Source: Solanum dulcamara (lineage: Eukaryota; Streptophyta; Magnoliopsida; Solanales; Solanaceae). Taken from it: DNA of 64,000 nt. This document shows positions 48,091-60,000 of the stretch, in pieces. The stretch is from contig NC_077245.1 of assembly GCF_947179165.1 (NCBI RefSeq), forward strand, positions 22,729,740-22,793,739, given 5' to 3'. The translations under genes and the position numbers were made by a program. The notes beneath the pieces are model-generated. The model was not told the origin of the DNA and ran no database searches. It saw only the letters and a program-made list of their open reading frames with translations. Position 1 is the first letter of the stretch. Each line of letters begins with the position of its first letter.

Positions 48091-48825
48091 TTCATATTTA
48101 AACATATTAGCTTATGAAAAATATCTAAACGAGTAACTGAATATATGATGAGTGGGTGATTTGCACTCATTTGGAGCTCTTTTCTTATGATTTTGTGGCA
48201 CTGAAGAGGAGAAAAAGGCTAATTATTCTTTGAAGATTGTTGTTTTAGGTATATTTTAGTTGGCGGGGAGTTTAAATAGAAAATAATAAAAATTGAGGTA
48301 AAATGAGACATAAAACAATGATTTGGTGCTAACAGGGTAGTTGCCCTCCGCGATTACTGTCAACAGACCCACCAACCTGGAGGCTTGGTGGATACTAAGC
48401 TGTGAACGTCGTCATATAGTCCGCAAACAAAGAGACCCGGTCAGCTAATTTCTGCGAATGCGGCCACTTCATCTGCGAATGCGGAGTACAAAATGCCAAA
48501 GTTCCACGAATGCGGATACACCTCTGACACTGCGGTTAGTTCCAAAATGTTGAGTTTGATCTAGAATGGCCCTTCGTTCGCTTTTCGAGGCTTCCGGTCT
48601 AATCCCAAGGTCTGTGGTGAAAAAAGGCATTTGTGTGTGGGACCCACTTTTCTGTAAAAAGACCTCCTATGGAAATTCTGAATGCACCATTGAGTCCGCA
48701 GCATCGAATTTGGTAGGATAGCATATCTCATTTGCACGCATGGGGTTCCGAATGAATTCGGAACACCCCATCGGGGAACTTGGAATGGCAAGCTCAAGTT
48801 GTACCGGCAGGCACCTGGTGCCTTC

Positions 48826-49005
48826 GCTTAAGCGAATCCTAGGCGCTTTAGCGACATCCTGGCCGCTTTAGCGAGCGACCAAGCAGCAAGGGCCACCGCT
48901 AAAGCGAAATGTCGCTTAAGCGACCTGATGTCGCTAAAGTGACGCCTGCCTCTCTGAGGTGGTCACTTAAGTAAACACCAGGGATTCGCTTAAGCGACAT
49001 CAGAG
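48826..49005. repeat. Array of CGCTTAAGCG/CGCTAAAGCG near-palindromes, 5' LTR copy
   Basis: About eight short palindrome-like words (CGCTTAAGCGA, CGCTTTAGCGA, CGCTAAAGCGA) within 180 bp, irregularly spaced. The matching array in the 3' LTR is at 58046-58250. Confidence 0.85.
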
Positions 49006-49114
49006 ACCTATTGTTGGTTTCTTTTTCAGATTTGAGCCCTAACTTTCAATACTCATTTTCTCTCTATTTTTGAATGATTTGGGTGATTCAAAAAGCTAAT
49101 TTGTGTGGATTTTC

Positions 49115-51160
49115 GAGGTGAATTCATTAATAATTCATAATTAGGAGAAAAGGCTTCCTTTGAGGTAAATTTCCCTTTTTTCCTTGCAGTTTTGACTATT
49201 CTAGGTCTTGTACTTGGTGGGGTTGTTTGAGCTCTTTCGATGCTCGGAATGTGCCTATTTTTGGAGCACAAGTTTCTTGAGTTTTTTGGGACCTTATGAC
49301 AAAGTTGGTTTTTTTATTTTGTGTGCGGGTCCCAATGTCGACTTTTGACCCAATTTTGGTCCCGTTTTAATTATAGTAATATGGGTATAGTTCTTTGTTT
49401 TGATGTGTACTTCGATAATCTTATAGTGTGGCTTCACTTGGAGACGGCCCGAAAGGGAAAATCTGAAGTTTAGTAGTTTGTGTGCGGTTTCATCTTTGAG
49501 GTAGGTTATGGCTTCTTTTTGTTAGACTTAGCTTGGTTGAAATTGATGTATTTTAGGTGGTAACATGTGATTAGGTTGGTAATGTGAGTGTTGATACCCC
49601 TTTTAGCAAATTTGGAGTCGATGATCGTTGGTAGCGACTAGTTTGGGGTTTTAGCTGTTAGATCTTTAGTCTAGGTGGAACCTTGACTTATTACATCGTT
49701 TAGAATCCTTAGAAATTGCTCCTAGGTGGTTTGAACTTTGGATGCCACTTGATTGACTTGTTTGGTTTCGGTTGGTCACTTGTTATGATTTTTGGCTTAT
49801 GCTTTGGCCTTGCTTGCTCATGATATTAAAAATCTTAGGCCTGAGGCCGTGCTTCCGGCATACCAGATTCTCTGGTGAGTGATATATGATTTAGGACATG
49901 CTTCTTGTCTTAGTTACCCCACCGGTGTTAATAGAAATCTTTTAAAAGAAAGAATAAATGATGAGCTCGAGGCATAATTTCGGGCGGCCCTTTTATTGAA
50001 TGTGGGTTACACTTTAGCCCACTTGATAAGCTCGAGGTTTGAATTTTGGGCAACCCGTTGATACACATTCTGGGTTATTATTTCAATGCTGATGAGCTCG
50101 AAGTATGATTCTGGGCGGCTCATTTATTGATGAGCTTGAGGGGAATTCGTTGGTACATTCATAATTAGGAGCAACGGCTTCCTTTAAGGTAAATTGCCCT
50201 TTCTCGTTGAATTTTTGACTATTCTAAGTCTTGTAATTGGTGGGGCTGTTTGAGCTCTTTCGGTGCTCGAAATGGCCCATTTTTGGGACACAAGTTCCTT
50301 GAGTAGTTTGGGACCTTGTGACGGAGTTGATTTTTTAATTTCGTGTGCGGGTCCTAATATTAACTTTTGACCCAATTTTGGTCCCGTTTTAATTATAGTA
50401 ATAGAGGTATCGTTGTCTTTGTTTTGATGTGTCCTTTGATAATTTGATAGAGTGGCATCATTCGGAGGCGGGCCGAAAGGAAAAAGCTCAAGTTTAGTGA
50501 TTTATGTGCGGTTTCAGCTTTGAGGTAGGTTGTGGCTTCCTTTTGTTAGACTTAGCTTGGTTGGAATTGATGTATATTAGGTGGTAATGTGTGATTAGGT
50601 TGGTGATGTGAGTGTTGATAACCGTTTGAGAAAATTGGAGTCGATGATTGTTGTTAGTGACTAGTTTGGGGTTTTAATCAGTGGATTCCTAGTGTAGGTG
50701 GAACCTTGACTTTTTATATCGTTTAGAATCCTTAGAAATTTCTCCTAGGTGGTTTGAACTTAGGATGCCACTTGATTGACTTGTTTGGTTTTGATCGGTC
50801 ACTTATTGTGATATTTGGCTTATGCTTGCGACTTGCTTGCTCATGCTATTGATAATGTTGGGCCCAAGACCGTGCTTTCGGCATACCAGAGTCTTAGGTG
50901 AGTGATATGTGATTTTGTACATGCTTCTTGTCTTAGTTACCCCACTGGTGTTAAAAGAAATCTTTTAAAAGAAAGAATAAATGATGAGCTCGAGGCATAA
51001 TTTTGGGTGGCCCTTTTATTGATTGTGGGTTACACTTTAGCCCACTAGATAAGCTCGAGGTGTGAATTTCAGGCGGTCCATTGATATATATTTCGGGTTA
51101 TTATTTCAATGCTGATGAGCTCGAAGTATGATTCTGGGCGGCCCATTTATTGATGAGCTC
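49115..51160 (+). repeat. 1.02-kb direct tandem duplication within the 5' LTR
   Basis: Unit A is 49115-50137 and unit B 50138-51160, each about 1,023 bp. Both begin GAGGKGAATTCRTT and end with GATGAGCTYGA-type repeats (a 70-80 bp sub-repeat containing GGGCGGCCCWTTTATTGAT). The junction lies in GAGCTTGAGGGGAATTC, where the segment's end and start share GAGG. Unit B is closer to the 3' LTR copy than unit A is; for example both read GGGACACAAGTTCCTTGAGT. Confidence 0.85.
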
Positions 51161-51892
51161 GAGGGTTAATACGGACACATCAGGGTATTTTTTTAATGGT
51201 AATTAGCCATAATTATGAGTTTACATTTGGGATTTTTGTTGGTATTTTATGAGTCGAGATTAGTGGTGGGATTACATGATTTATCGTACTTGATTATTGT
51301 ATGGTCTTCCCATGCCCCTTTTCTCAATAATCATAGATTTTATGCTTCTTCCCTGTCATTATTATTATTATTGTGTTGCTTATTATATATTTATTCTTTC
51401 TTCGCTCAGTCGGCCTATGATGCCAACTGAGTACCCCATGTTTTGGTACTCATACTGCACTTTTGCATCTTTTTGATGCAGCTCCCAATTTGAGCCACCC
51501 TCAGCATACGCCTAATCATCCTTAGTTGTGCCAAATCTGGATTGTGGTGAGCTCCCAATGTTCAGAGACTTGTTGCATTCCTTCTTTTGTTTTGACTTGT
51601 ATTTTGTATTTTGGACAATCATTTTTGCATTGTATATTGTACATATTATCAGCTCTTGTACTTAGTAGCTCCTGTATAGGTGGCACCTGGTCTGCGATTA
51701 GTCGTGTAAGTTCATCATTTTTTGGTCATTATCGGGCCTTTTATATATTTTGTATTATATTTACATATCTATATAGTGGTCCAACTTTTCTTTTGTTATT
51801 ATCTCTTTGCTTCTGCCTCATTATTATCTCTTTGCTTCCACCTCATTATGTTGGTAGGCGCCATCATTTCCCAGATTCGGGTCTTGACAGAG

Positions 51893-51904
51893 GGATATTA
51901 TAGC
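51893..51904 (+). other. Degenerate primer-binding site of the Tekay element
   Basis: GGATATTATAGC, four bases after the LTR end, matches the tRNA-Met type TGGTATCAGAGC at eight of twelve positions. The following leader (51905-52090) includes CCTGCAGATTGGTATGATGA and ATCTTCGAGAGGCTATAGGG, typical of this clade. Confidence 0.65.
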
Positions 51905-52095
51905 TTTGGTTCACCGATCTCACCATTATAGGAGTAGATGTATAGTAGAGTCCTGCAGATTGGTATGATGACATTTGTATCCAATCTTCGAGAGGCTATA
52001 GGGAATTGTTAGAAACTAGTTCTCTATTCTTATTTCTGATCGTGCGTTAATAATGATAAACACCTTTAAATCCTATTTGTTTCACTCTTTCTTAG

Positions 52096-53470
52096 ATGGA
52101 GAGAAAGAGATCCACCCAGGAAGGATGAGGAACTGTTTTGCCTCCAGATAGAGCCCCAGCTCGGGGTAGGGATTGAGTTCGACATAGAGGTCGGGGAAGA
52201 GCTCAGGCCATAACACCAGTACTAGGGCCAGATATAGAGGTTGAGCAATTCGAGCCTCAATCGATAGAGCAGCATCCAGCACAACATCCACCTGGATTCA
52301 TAGCCACGCTAGTGTTACATGATACTCTGTCCCGGATCCATATTTTCACAGAGGGTATGTCCCGAGTAGTGACACTGCCTAGCACTATAGCTGGACCCTA
52401 GGTTTAAGAGGAGGCTCAGACTTTAGGGCAAGAAGGGGCACGGTATGATCTGGCCCTAGTTCTATAGCCTACTACTACAGCTCTTTGTCTGGTGATTCAA
52501 CCTATTCCCACAGTTGTTCAACACATAGAGGCTAGATCGGTTATGACTGCGGAGAAGTAGAATATTTTAGGCAGGTTTATCAGATTGGCCCTTTCTAGGT
52601 TCTCGAGTACCGCAAGCTAGGATGCCCATGAGTTTTTAGTTAGTTGCCGGGAGAGGTTGCATAACCTCGGATAGATGGAGTCCCATGGGGTTGATTACAT
52701 TGCTTTCCAGTTGGATGGGCCAGTGAAGCAGTGGTAGAGGTTTTATCTTAGCTGCAGACTCGCGGGATTGTCGTCGATGACATGGACCTAGTTCTCTAAG
52801 GCTTTCTTGGAGAAGTATGTACCCCGCAGTTTGAGAGAGAGGCTGAGGGATGAGTTCACAAAACTAGTACAGGGATCGATGATGGTCACAGAGTATAAGT
52901 CTCGGTTCCATGATCTCTCCAGGCTTGCTACCATGATTATGTCGATAGAAAAGGAGCTGGTACGTCGGTTTGTTAGAGGGTTATCTGTTCCTTTGAGGTT
53001 GGCTACAAAGTAGATGATTGCATTGGGTTATTCATTCTTACAGATAGTAGACCATACCCATACTATTAAGGCTATACGTCATGAGGCCAATGGAGGCAGT
53101 CATATGGTAGGGTTATTTTGGGAGAGGCCATCCATAATGATATCCACTAGTAGATCAGTTCAGGCAGATTTATAGCTTATCGATAATGGATCAGCAGGTG
53201 TTGGCGGGTCAGAGCGGCCAGACTTCAGGTCAGTCTTCTCGGGGTCAGACTTTTGGGTATTTAGGCTGTGGTGTCCTTTCAGTTTCAGCTGGGACATCTT
53301 AGGAAGGTTCATTCATAGGGTCGTGCTATGAGTGTGGTGTGATAGGCCACATTTCTAGGAAGTGTCCTACTATCAGCCATCGCAGACACTAGAGTCAGCA
53401 GTCTCCATGGGGTCAGCAGATTCAGGCCCCTAAGGCCCAGTTCAACCGCTAGAGGATATGTATAGGGTGG
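52096..53470 (+). pseudogene. Tekay gag relic with CCHC zinc knuckle
   Basis: Gag packages element RNA. Visible parts are an Arg/Gly-rich N-terminal segment (52130-52210), the retrotransposon gag domain (52620-53013; LEKYVPRSLRERLRDEF and EYKSRFHDLSRLAT), and an intact zinc knuckle at 53324-53365 reading CYECGVIGHISRKC (C-X2-C-X4-H-X4-C). Many in-frame TAG codons break it. Confidence 0.85.
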
Positions 53471-53532
53471 TAGAGGTAAGTCTCAGGGAACTTGGGGAGG
53501 TCCCAGGCAGGCCGAACAGGTGGTAGAGGTGG

Positions 53533-54142
53533 ATGCAGTCATATGTATATTTTTTTGGTAGGCTAGAGGCGGAGACTTCGAATACCATCATCATAGATAT
53601 GATCTTCATCTCTCATCAGCCTGTCTATGACTTATTTAATCTAGGGTCCAATTACTTATATATGTCCACTCGTTATGCTACTTTATGGGATATTTTATTT
53701 GAGCATTGTCTGTGCCTATGTGTGTAGCTACCCCCGTATGTAATTCTTTTATAGAGGATTGAGTATCTTGATCCTGACTATCATGGGATATGATACTAAA
53801 ACGGATCTAATTGTGCTAGATATGGTAGACTTTGACTTAATTCTAGGAATGGATTGGTTGTCTACTCATCATACAGTTTTGGATTGCTTCTCCAAGATTG
53901 TTACTTTATATATGCTTGGTATTCCTCCGTTCATGTGGGCAGGTGTAGTTAGTCATGTACCATATGGTGTGATATCCTTTCTCAGAGCCCAGCGGTTAGT
54001 GGAAAAGGGGTGTCTAGCCTATATTGCTTATATCTGTGACACTAATACCGACACTCTTTCTATTGATTCTGTTTTGGTGGTCCGGGAGTTCTCTAATGTA
54101 TTTCCCACTAATCTACCTGGTCTTTCTCCTAAGAGTGATTAA
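53533..54142 (+). pseudogene. Tekay aspartic protease relic
   Basis: The active-site segment reads DLFNLGSNYLYMSTRYA at 53626-53676, where the family has LFDPGSTYSYVS. The catalytic Asp codon is now AAT (Asn) at 53638-53640, and Pro is Leu. The C-terminal part (53815-53900) carries DFDLILGMDWLSTHHTVLD, well conserved. A frameshift at about 54125-54140 separates it from reverse transcriptase, and a stop near 53727 separates its halves. Confidence 0.85.
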
Positions 54143-54144
54143 TT

Positions 54145-55475
54145 TTGATATTGATGTTGAGCCAGGTATACATCCAGTCTCTATTCTACCGTATCAGATG
54201 AATCTAGTTGAGTTGAGAGAGCTTAAGGTACATCTCCAAGACCTCTTGATTAAAGGGTTTATCAAGCCCAGTATGTCTTCCTGGAGTGCTCATGTTCTAT
54301 TCGTGAAGAAAAAGGATGGTACTTTGCGCATGTGCATTGATTACAAACAGATGAATAAGGTGACCAATAAGAATAGGTACTCGATGCCATGGATTGATGA
54401 CTTGTTTGATCAACTCCTGGGTGCATCAGTGTTCTCTAAGATAAACTTGAGGTCAGGGTATCACCAGTTGAGGATTAGGGAGTCAAATATCCCTAAGAGT
54501 GCTTTCAAAACTCGATATGGGTACTATGAATTCTTATTCATGTCATTCGGATTGACTAATGCCCCCGCAGCATTCATGGATTTGATGAATCGTATGTTCA
54601 GGACATACTTGGACTCTTTTTTCATTATATTTATTGATGATATTCTAGTATACTTCGGGAGAAGAGAGCAGCATGAGCAACACCTAAGGATAGTACTTCA
54701 GACCTTGCGGGATCAACAGTTGTATGCCAAATTCACTAAGTGTGAATTTTGGCTTGAGTCCATGGCATTCCTGGGGCATGAGGTGTCCAAGGATAGGATT
54801 ATGGTAGATTCGGCGAAGATTGCAGCAATTCGTGATTGGGCTAGGACCACTTCTCCTACCGAGGTTCATAGTTTCTTTGGGTTGGCAGGGTATTATAGAC
54901 GATTTATGAAGGGGTTCTCTTTTATTACAGTGCCTTTGACTAGATTGACTCAGAAGAATGTCCATTTCCAGTGGTCTGATGAGTGTGTGTCGAGATTCTT
55001 GAAGCTCAAAACTTTATTGACTTCAGCTTTGATTCTTACTCTTTCTGTTGAGGACCAGGGATTTATAGTGTATTATGATGCTTCTGTTGTTAGCTTGGGG
55101 TGCATCCTGATGCAGCAGGGTAGAGTTATTGCATATGCTTCCAGGCAGCTAAAGGTGCATAAGCAAAACTACCCCACACATGATTTGGAGTTGGAGGTGG
55201 TAGTCTTCGCATTGAAGATCTGGAGTCATTACTTGTATGGAGCCCATGGTGATATTTACACTGACCACCATAGTCTTCAATACATCTTCAGCCAGAAAGA
55301 CCTTAATTTGAGACAACGCAAGTGGTTGGAGTTACTGAAAGACTATGATGTCACCATTCTCTATCACCCAAGCAAGGCAAATGTAATAGCAGATTCTTTG
55401 AGCCAAAAGGTGGTGAGTATGGGGAATTTGGAATTCTTATCAGTCAAGGAGCAGCCATTAGCTTTATACATTTAG
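54145..55475 (+). pseudogene. Tekay reverse transcriptase and RNase H, long open frame with a catalytic change
   Basis: An open frame of about 440 codons covers both domains without a stop. [22 protein letters not shown] (54289-54350), [13 protein letters not shown] (54433-54470), [16 protein letters not shown] (54545-54590), FIDDIL at 54630-54647. The first catalytic Asp, usually in [11 protein letters not shown], is Asn (AAC at 54444-54446), so the enzyme should be inactive although the DD pair at 54636-54641 is kept. RNase H keeps Asp (VYYDAS, 55077), Glu (DLELE, near 55188) and Asp (YTDHHSL, near 55260). It ends TAG at 55473-55475. Confidence 0.93.
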
Positions 55476-55559
55476 TCCTTAGCTAACCAGATGGTTCGTC
55501 TTTATATTTTTGAGCTGGGCAGGGTACTTGCTTGTATAGAGTCTAGGTCTTCCTTGATG

Positions 55560-56990
55560 GAGAATATTCGGGCATAGCAGTTTAAGGACCCACATCTGAG
55601 GGGGATTTGTGATAAGTGCTCAGTGGGAAGTCTAGGAAAGCAACCATAGATTTGGAGATCATTTTGAGGAATGAGAGTCGTATCTTTGTTCTTAGAGTTG
55701 GAGATCTAGTCAGGCTCATCTTTGAGGAAGCCCATTTTTCTAGATATTTTATTCATCTCATTACAGTGAAAATGTATCGCGACCTACGACAGCATTATTT
55801 ATAGTATGGGATGAAATGAGATATTACAATTTTTGTGGCTAGTGCTTGAACTGTCAGCAAGTTAAGTATGAGCATCAGAGGCCAGGTGGTTAGACCCAGC
55901 GACTACTCATTCTAGAGTAAAAGTGAGAGCAGATAGCTATGGACTTTGTAGTGGGTTTACCATGTACCTCCCGAGGTTTTGATTTAATTTGGGTCATAGT
56001 AGATTGATTGACCAAGTCTGGTCACTTCTTACCGGTCCAGACTACCTATACTTCACAGAATTTGGCTTAGATTTATATTCGAAAGGTGGTCCAATTGCAT
56101 GGGGTTCCATTATCTATCATTTCAGAACATGGTACTTAGTTCATGTCACATTTCTAGGGGTATATACAGAAGGAGTTGGGTATCCGAGTCGAGCTCAGTA
56201 TATCTTTCCACCCCCAGACCAATGGTCAGTCAGAGAGGACTATTCAGGTCATGAAGGACATGTTATAGGCCAGTGTTATTGATTTTGGGGATCAGTGGGA
56301 TCAGTCCTTGGATTTCGCAGAGTTTGCATATAATAATAGCTATTATTCGAGCATCGAGATGGCACCTTTTGAGGCATTATATGGTAGGAGATGTTGTTCC
56401 TTAGTGGGTTGATTTGATGCCTTTGAGGTTAGGCCTTGGTGCACCAATTTTCTGTGTGATTCGATGGACAGAGTTCATATGATTCAGGAAAGGCTCTATA
56501 CTGCCCAGAGTAGGAAGAAGAGTTATGTTGATCGGAGAGTACGACCTTTAGAGTTTATGGTTGGAGATCGGGTATTCCTACGAGTGTCTCCCATAAAATT
56601 CATGATGAGATTCGGGAGGAGAGGTAGGCTCAACCCCGAGTTTATTGGCCCTTTTGAGATCTTGAGACGGGTAGAGGAGATAGCTTATAGGTTGGCCTTA
56701 CCCTCAGCACTTTTAGGTGTTCACCATGTGTTCTATGTTCTGATGCTATGGTGTTACATTCTAGATGAGTCTCATATACTTCAGTAGGTTTTGGTCTATT
56801 TTGATGAGTCCTTAGCCTTTGAGGAGGAGACTGCAACTATTTTAGACAAGCAGGTTAGGAAGTTAAGGTCTAAGGAGATTCCATCGGTAAAAGTATAGTA
56901 GAGGCATTGTCTGATCGAGGATTCTACTTGGGAGACTAAGCACGACATACGGACTTGATATCCTCATCTTTTTAAGCCACCAGATACCTC
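55560..56990 (+). pseudogene. Tekay integrase and chromodomain-like tail relic
   Basis: Remnants in order: zinc-binding region (VKMYRDLRQHYL near 55770-55800; NCQQVKYEHQRPGG near 55848-55890); core start AMDFVVGLPCTSRGFDLIWV (55935-55995); GQSERTIQVMKDML (56222-56268) and FAEFAYNNSYYSSIEMAPFE (56312-56375), then ALYGRR; GPF/Y module in the open frame 56464-56787 (RRGRLNPEFIGPFEILRRVE); and a chromodomain-like tail (VRKLRSKEIPSVKV, EDSTWETKHDIRT) at 56845-56957 ending YPHLF. Stops are frequent. The chromodomain-like tail identifies a chromovirus. Confidence 0.88.
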
Positions 56991-57035
56991 TCTTCCTTAA
57001 CTTTCGAGGACAAAAGTCCTTTTAGTAGTGGATGT

Positions 57036-60000
57036 TGTAATGACCTTCAAGGTTGTTTTTGTGCTTTTGTGTGCTTTTACCAATTTACCCCTCCCCATAG
57101 CTTCTTTATAGCTCTTATAAGATATTGGGATGGGTGGAACGCTCCCCAAAAGGGTTCGGTTGAGTTTTTAGAAGTTTTGGCAATTCCTGAAGCATAAGTC
57201 TTGAAAGAGTTGACTTGAGTCAACTTTCAGAGATTCGGATATTGGATGATGATTCCGTCAGTTCCATCAGCTCAGGAAGGATCATTTTGGTTTAGAAGGA
57301 AGGTTGATTTGGGTTTTGAAGTCATTGTTTTGAGTTTGTGCCATTAGGCATTTTTACTTTGAAGTTCTGGCCAAGTTTGACTTCAGTCAACATTTTTAGC
57401 AAATGCGCTTGAATGGAAATTTTATGAGCGCAGTTAGCTTCACAACGCCAATTTTGGGTTAGAGTGACCTTTGGTTCGATTCCTAAGGTGCTCGAAATAG
57501 TTTTAGGCCCATTTCCCTATTTTGGAACTTTTATAACTTGACAAAATAACTTTGGTCATATCTTTTGTTAAACGACCTCAAAATAGAATTCTGATAGTTT
57601 CATCAGCTCTGAGATAGTTAAATTAGGCTAGGAACATGGTCGGATCTAGTATTGAGGCAATCAGTATTAGTTTGGAGCCATTTGGCGCTTTTGACATTAA
57701 AAATTAGCCTGTGGTTGACCTTGGTCAACATTTTTGGAAATCACACTCGGGCGGAAATTCTAACAGCGCGTTAGTTTTGAAATGTTGAGTTTTTGTCTAG
57801 AACGACCCTTCGTTCGCTTTCCGAGGCTTTCGGTCTAATCCCAAGGCCCGTGGTGGAAAATGGCATTTGAGTGTGAGACTTAAAGTTTTGTAAAGACCTC
57901 ATATAGGAATTTCGAATGCACCGTTGATTCTGGAGAGCCGAATTTAGTAGGGTAGCATATCTCGTTTGCACGCACGGAGTTTCAAATGAATTCAAAACAC
58001 CCCGTTGGGGAACTTGGCATAGCAAGCTCAAGTTGAACCAGCAGGTACCTAGTGCAGTCGCTTAAGCGACTCTTGGTCATTAAAGCGAGCGTCGCTAAAG
58101 CGGCCAGGATATCGCTAAAGAGACCAAGCAGCAAAGGTTGGGTGTCACTAAAGCAAACTATCGCTTAAGCGACCTGATATCGCTAAAGCGACGCCTGCCT
58201 CTCTGAGGTGGTCGCTTAAGCGAACATCGGGGGTTCACTTAAGCGACATCAGAGACCTATTATTGGTCCTTTTTTTAGATTTGAGCCCTAACTTTCAAGA
58301 CTTGTTTTTCTCTCTATTGTTGGGCATTTTGGGTGATTCAAAAGGCTAATTTGTGTGGATTCTTGAGGGGAATTCGTTGGTACATTCATAATTAGGAGCA
58401 ACGACTTCCTTTAAGGTAAATTGCCCTTTCTCCTTGAATTTTTGACTATTCTAAGTCTTGTAATTGGTGGGGCTGTTTGAGCTCTTTCGGTGCTCGGAAT
58501 GGCCCATTTTTGGGACACAAGTTCCTTGAGTAGTTTGGGACCTTGTGACGGAGTTGATTTTTTAATTTCGTGTGCGGGTCCTAATGTTAACTTTTGACCC
58601 AATTTTGGTCCCGTTTTAATTATAGTAATATGGGTATCGTTGTCTTTGTTTTGATGTGTCCTTTGATAATTTGATAGAGTGGCATCATTCGGAGGCGGAC
58701 CGAAAGGAAAAAGCTCAAGTTTAGCGATTTGTGTGCGGTTTCAACTTTGAGGTAGGTTGTGGCTTCCTTTTGTTAGACTTAGCTTGGTTGGAATTGATGT
58801 ATATTAGGTGGTAATGTGTCATTAGGTTGGTGATGTGAGTGTTGATAACCGTTTGAGAAAATTGGAGTCGATGATTGTTGTTAGTGACTAGTTTGGGGTT
58901 TTAATCAGTGGATTCCTAGTGTAGGTGGAACCTTGACTTTTTATATCGTTTAGAATCCTTAGAAATTTCTCCTAGGTGGTTTGAACTTAGGATGCCACTT
59001 GATTGACTTGTTTGGTTTCGATCGGTCACTTATTGTGATGTTTGGCTTATGCTTGCGACTTGCTTGCTCATGCTATTGATAATGTTGGGCTCAAGACCGT
59101 GCTTTCGGCATACCATAGTCTCAGGTGAGTGATATATGATTTTGTACATGCTTCTTGTCTTAGTTACCCCACCGGTGTTAAAAGAAATCTTTTAAAAGAA
59201 AGAATAAATGATGAGCTCGAGGCATAATTTTGGGCGGCCCTTTTATTGATTATAGGTTACACTTTAGCCCACTTGATAAGCTCGAGGTGTGAATTTTGGG
59301 CGGTCCGTTGATATATATTTCGGGTTATTATTTCAATGCTGATGAGCTCGAAGTATGATCTGGACGGCCCATTTATTGATGAACTTGAGGGTTATTCCGA
59401 ACACTTCATGGTATTTGTTTTAATGTTAATTAGCCATAATTACGAGTTTACATTTGGGATTTCTTCTGGTATTTTATGGGTCAAAATTAGTGGTGGGATT
59501 ACATGATTTATCGTACTTACTTGATTATTGTATGGTCTTCCCATGCCCTTTTTCTCAATAATCATAGATTTTATGCTTCTTCCCTGTCATTATTATTATC
59601 ATCGTATTGCTTATTATATATTTATTCTTTCTGAGCTTGGTCGGCCTATGATGCCAACTGAGTACCCCATGTTTTGGTACTCATACTGCACCTCTGCATC
59701 TTTTTGATGCAGTTCCCAATTCGAGCCACCCTCAGCACACGTCTGATCATTCGTAGTTGTGCCAGATTTGGATTGTGGTGATCTCCCAGCATTTAGAGAC
59801 TTGCTACATTCCTTCTTTTATTGTGACTTGTATTTTGTATTTTGGACAATCAGTTTTGTGTTATATATTGTACATATTGTCAGCTCTTGTACTTAGTAGC
59901 TCCTATATAAGTGGCACCTAGTCCGCGGTTGGTCTACTGTAAGTTCATCATTTTTGGTCACTATCGGGCCTTTTGTATATTTTGTATTATATTTACATAT

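Larger units (their letters stand above)
39590..48145 (-). mobile_element. Helitron relic (Rep plus PIF1 helicase), interrupted
   Basis: Minus-strand coding blocks of a plant Helitron RepHel protein occur in the right order: Rep endonuclease part (48090-46737) and PIF1-type helicase (41616-39590). A hAT element at 41625-46728 lies exactly between the two coding blocks; skipping it and one copy of its 8-bp duplication reconnects the reading across the conserved GELYYL motif. The N-terminal part of Rep is cut off at 48146 by an Athila-type LTR. The element is heavily mutated. Confidence 0.85.
48533..51889 (+). repeat. 5' LTR of the Tekay element, truncated and internally duplicated
   Basis: It aligns with the 3' LTR from 57768 onward (AAATGTTGAGTTT, then CCCTTCGTTCGCTT) and ends GGGTCTTGACA. 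The first ~730 bp of the 3' LTR (57036-57767) have no counterpart here. Two adjacent copies of one segment, 49115-50137 and 50138-51160, correspond to a single copy in the 3' LTR (about 58365-59387). Confidence 0.85.

Noticed and set aside
54684..54965. Open frame antisense to reverse transcriptase
   Set aside because: Shadow of the conserved RT frame on the other strand.
54145..55475. Possible endogenous pararetrovirus because of the long RT frame
   Set aside because: Integrase, chromodomain-like tail, LTRs, primer-binding site and 5-bp duplication make it a Ty3/gypsy retrotransposon.
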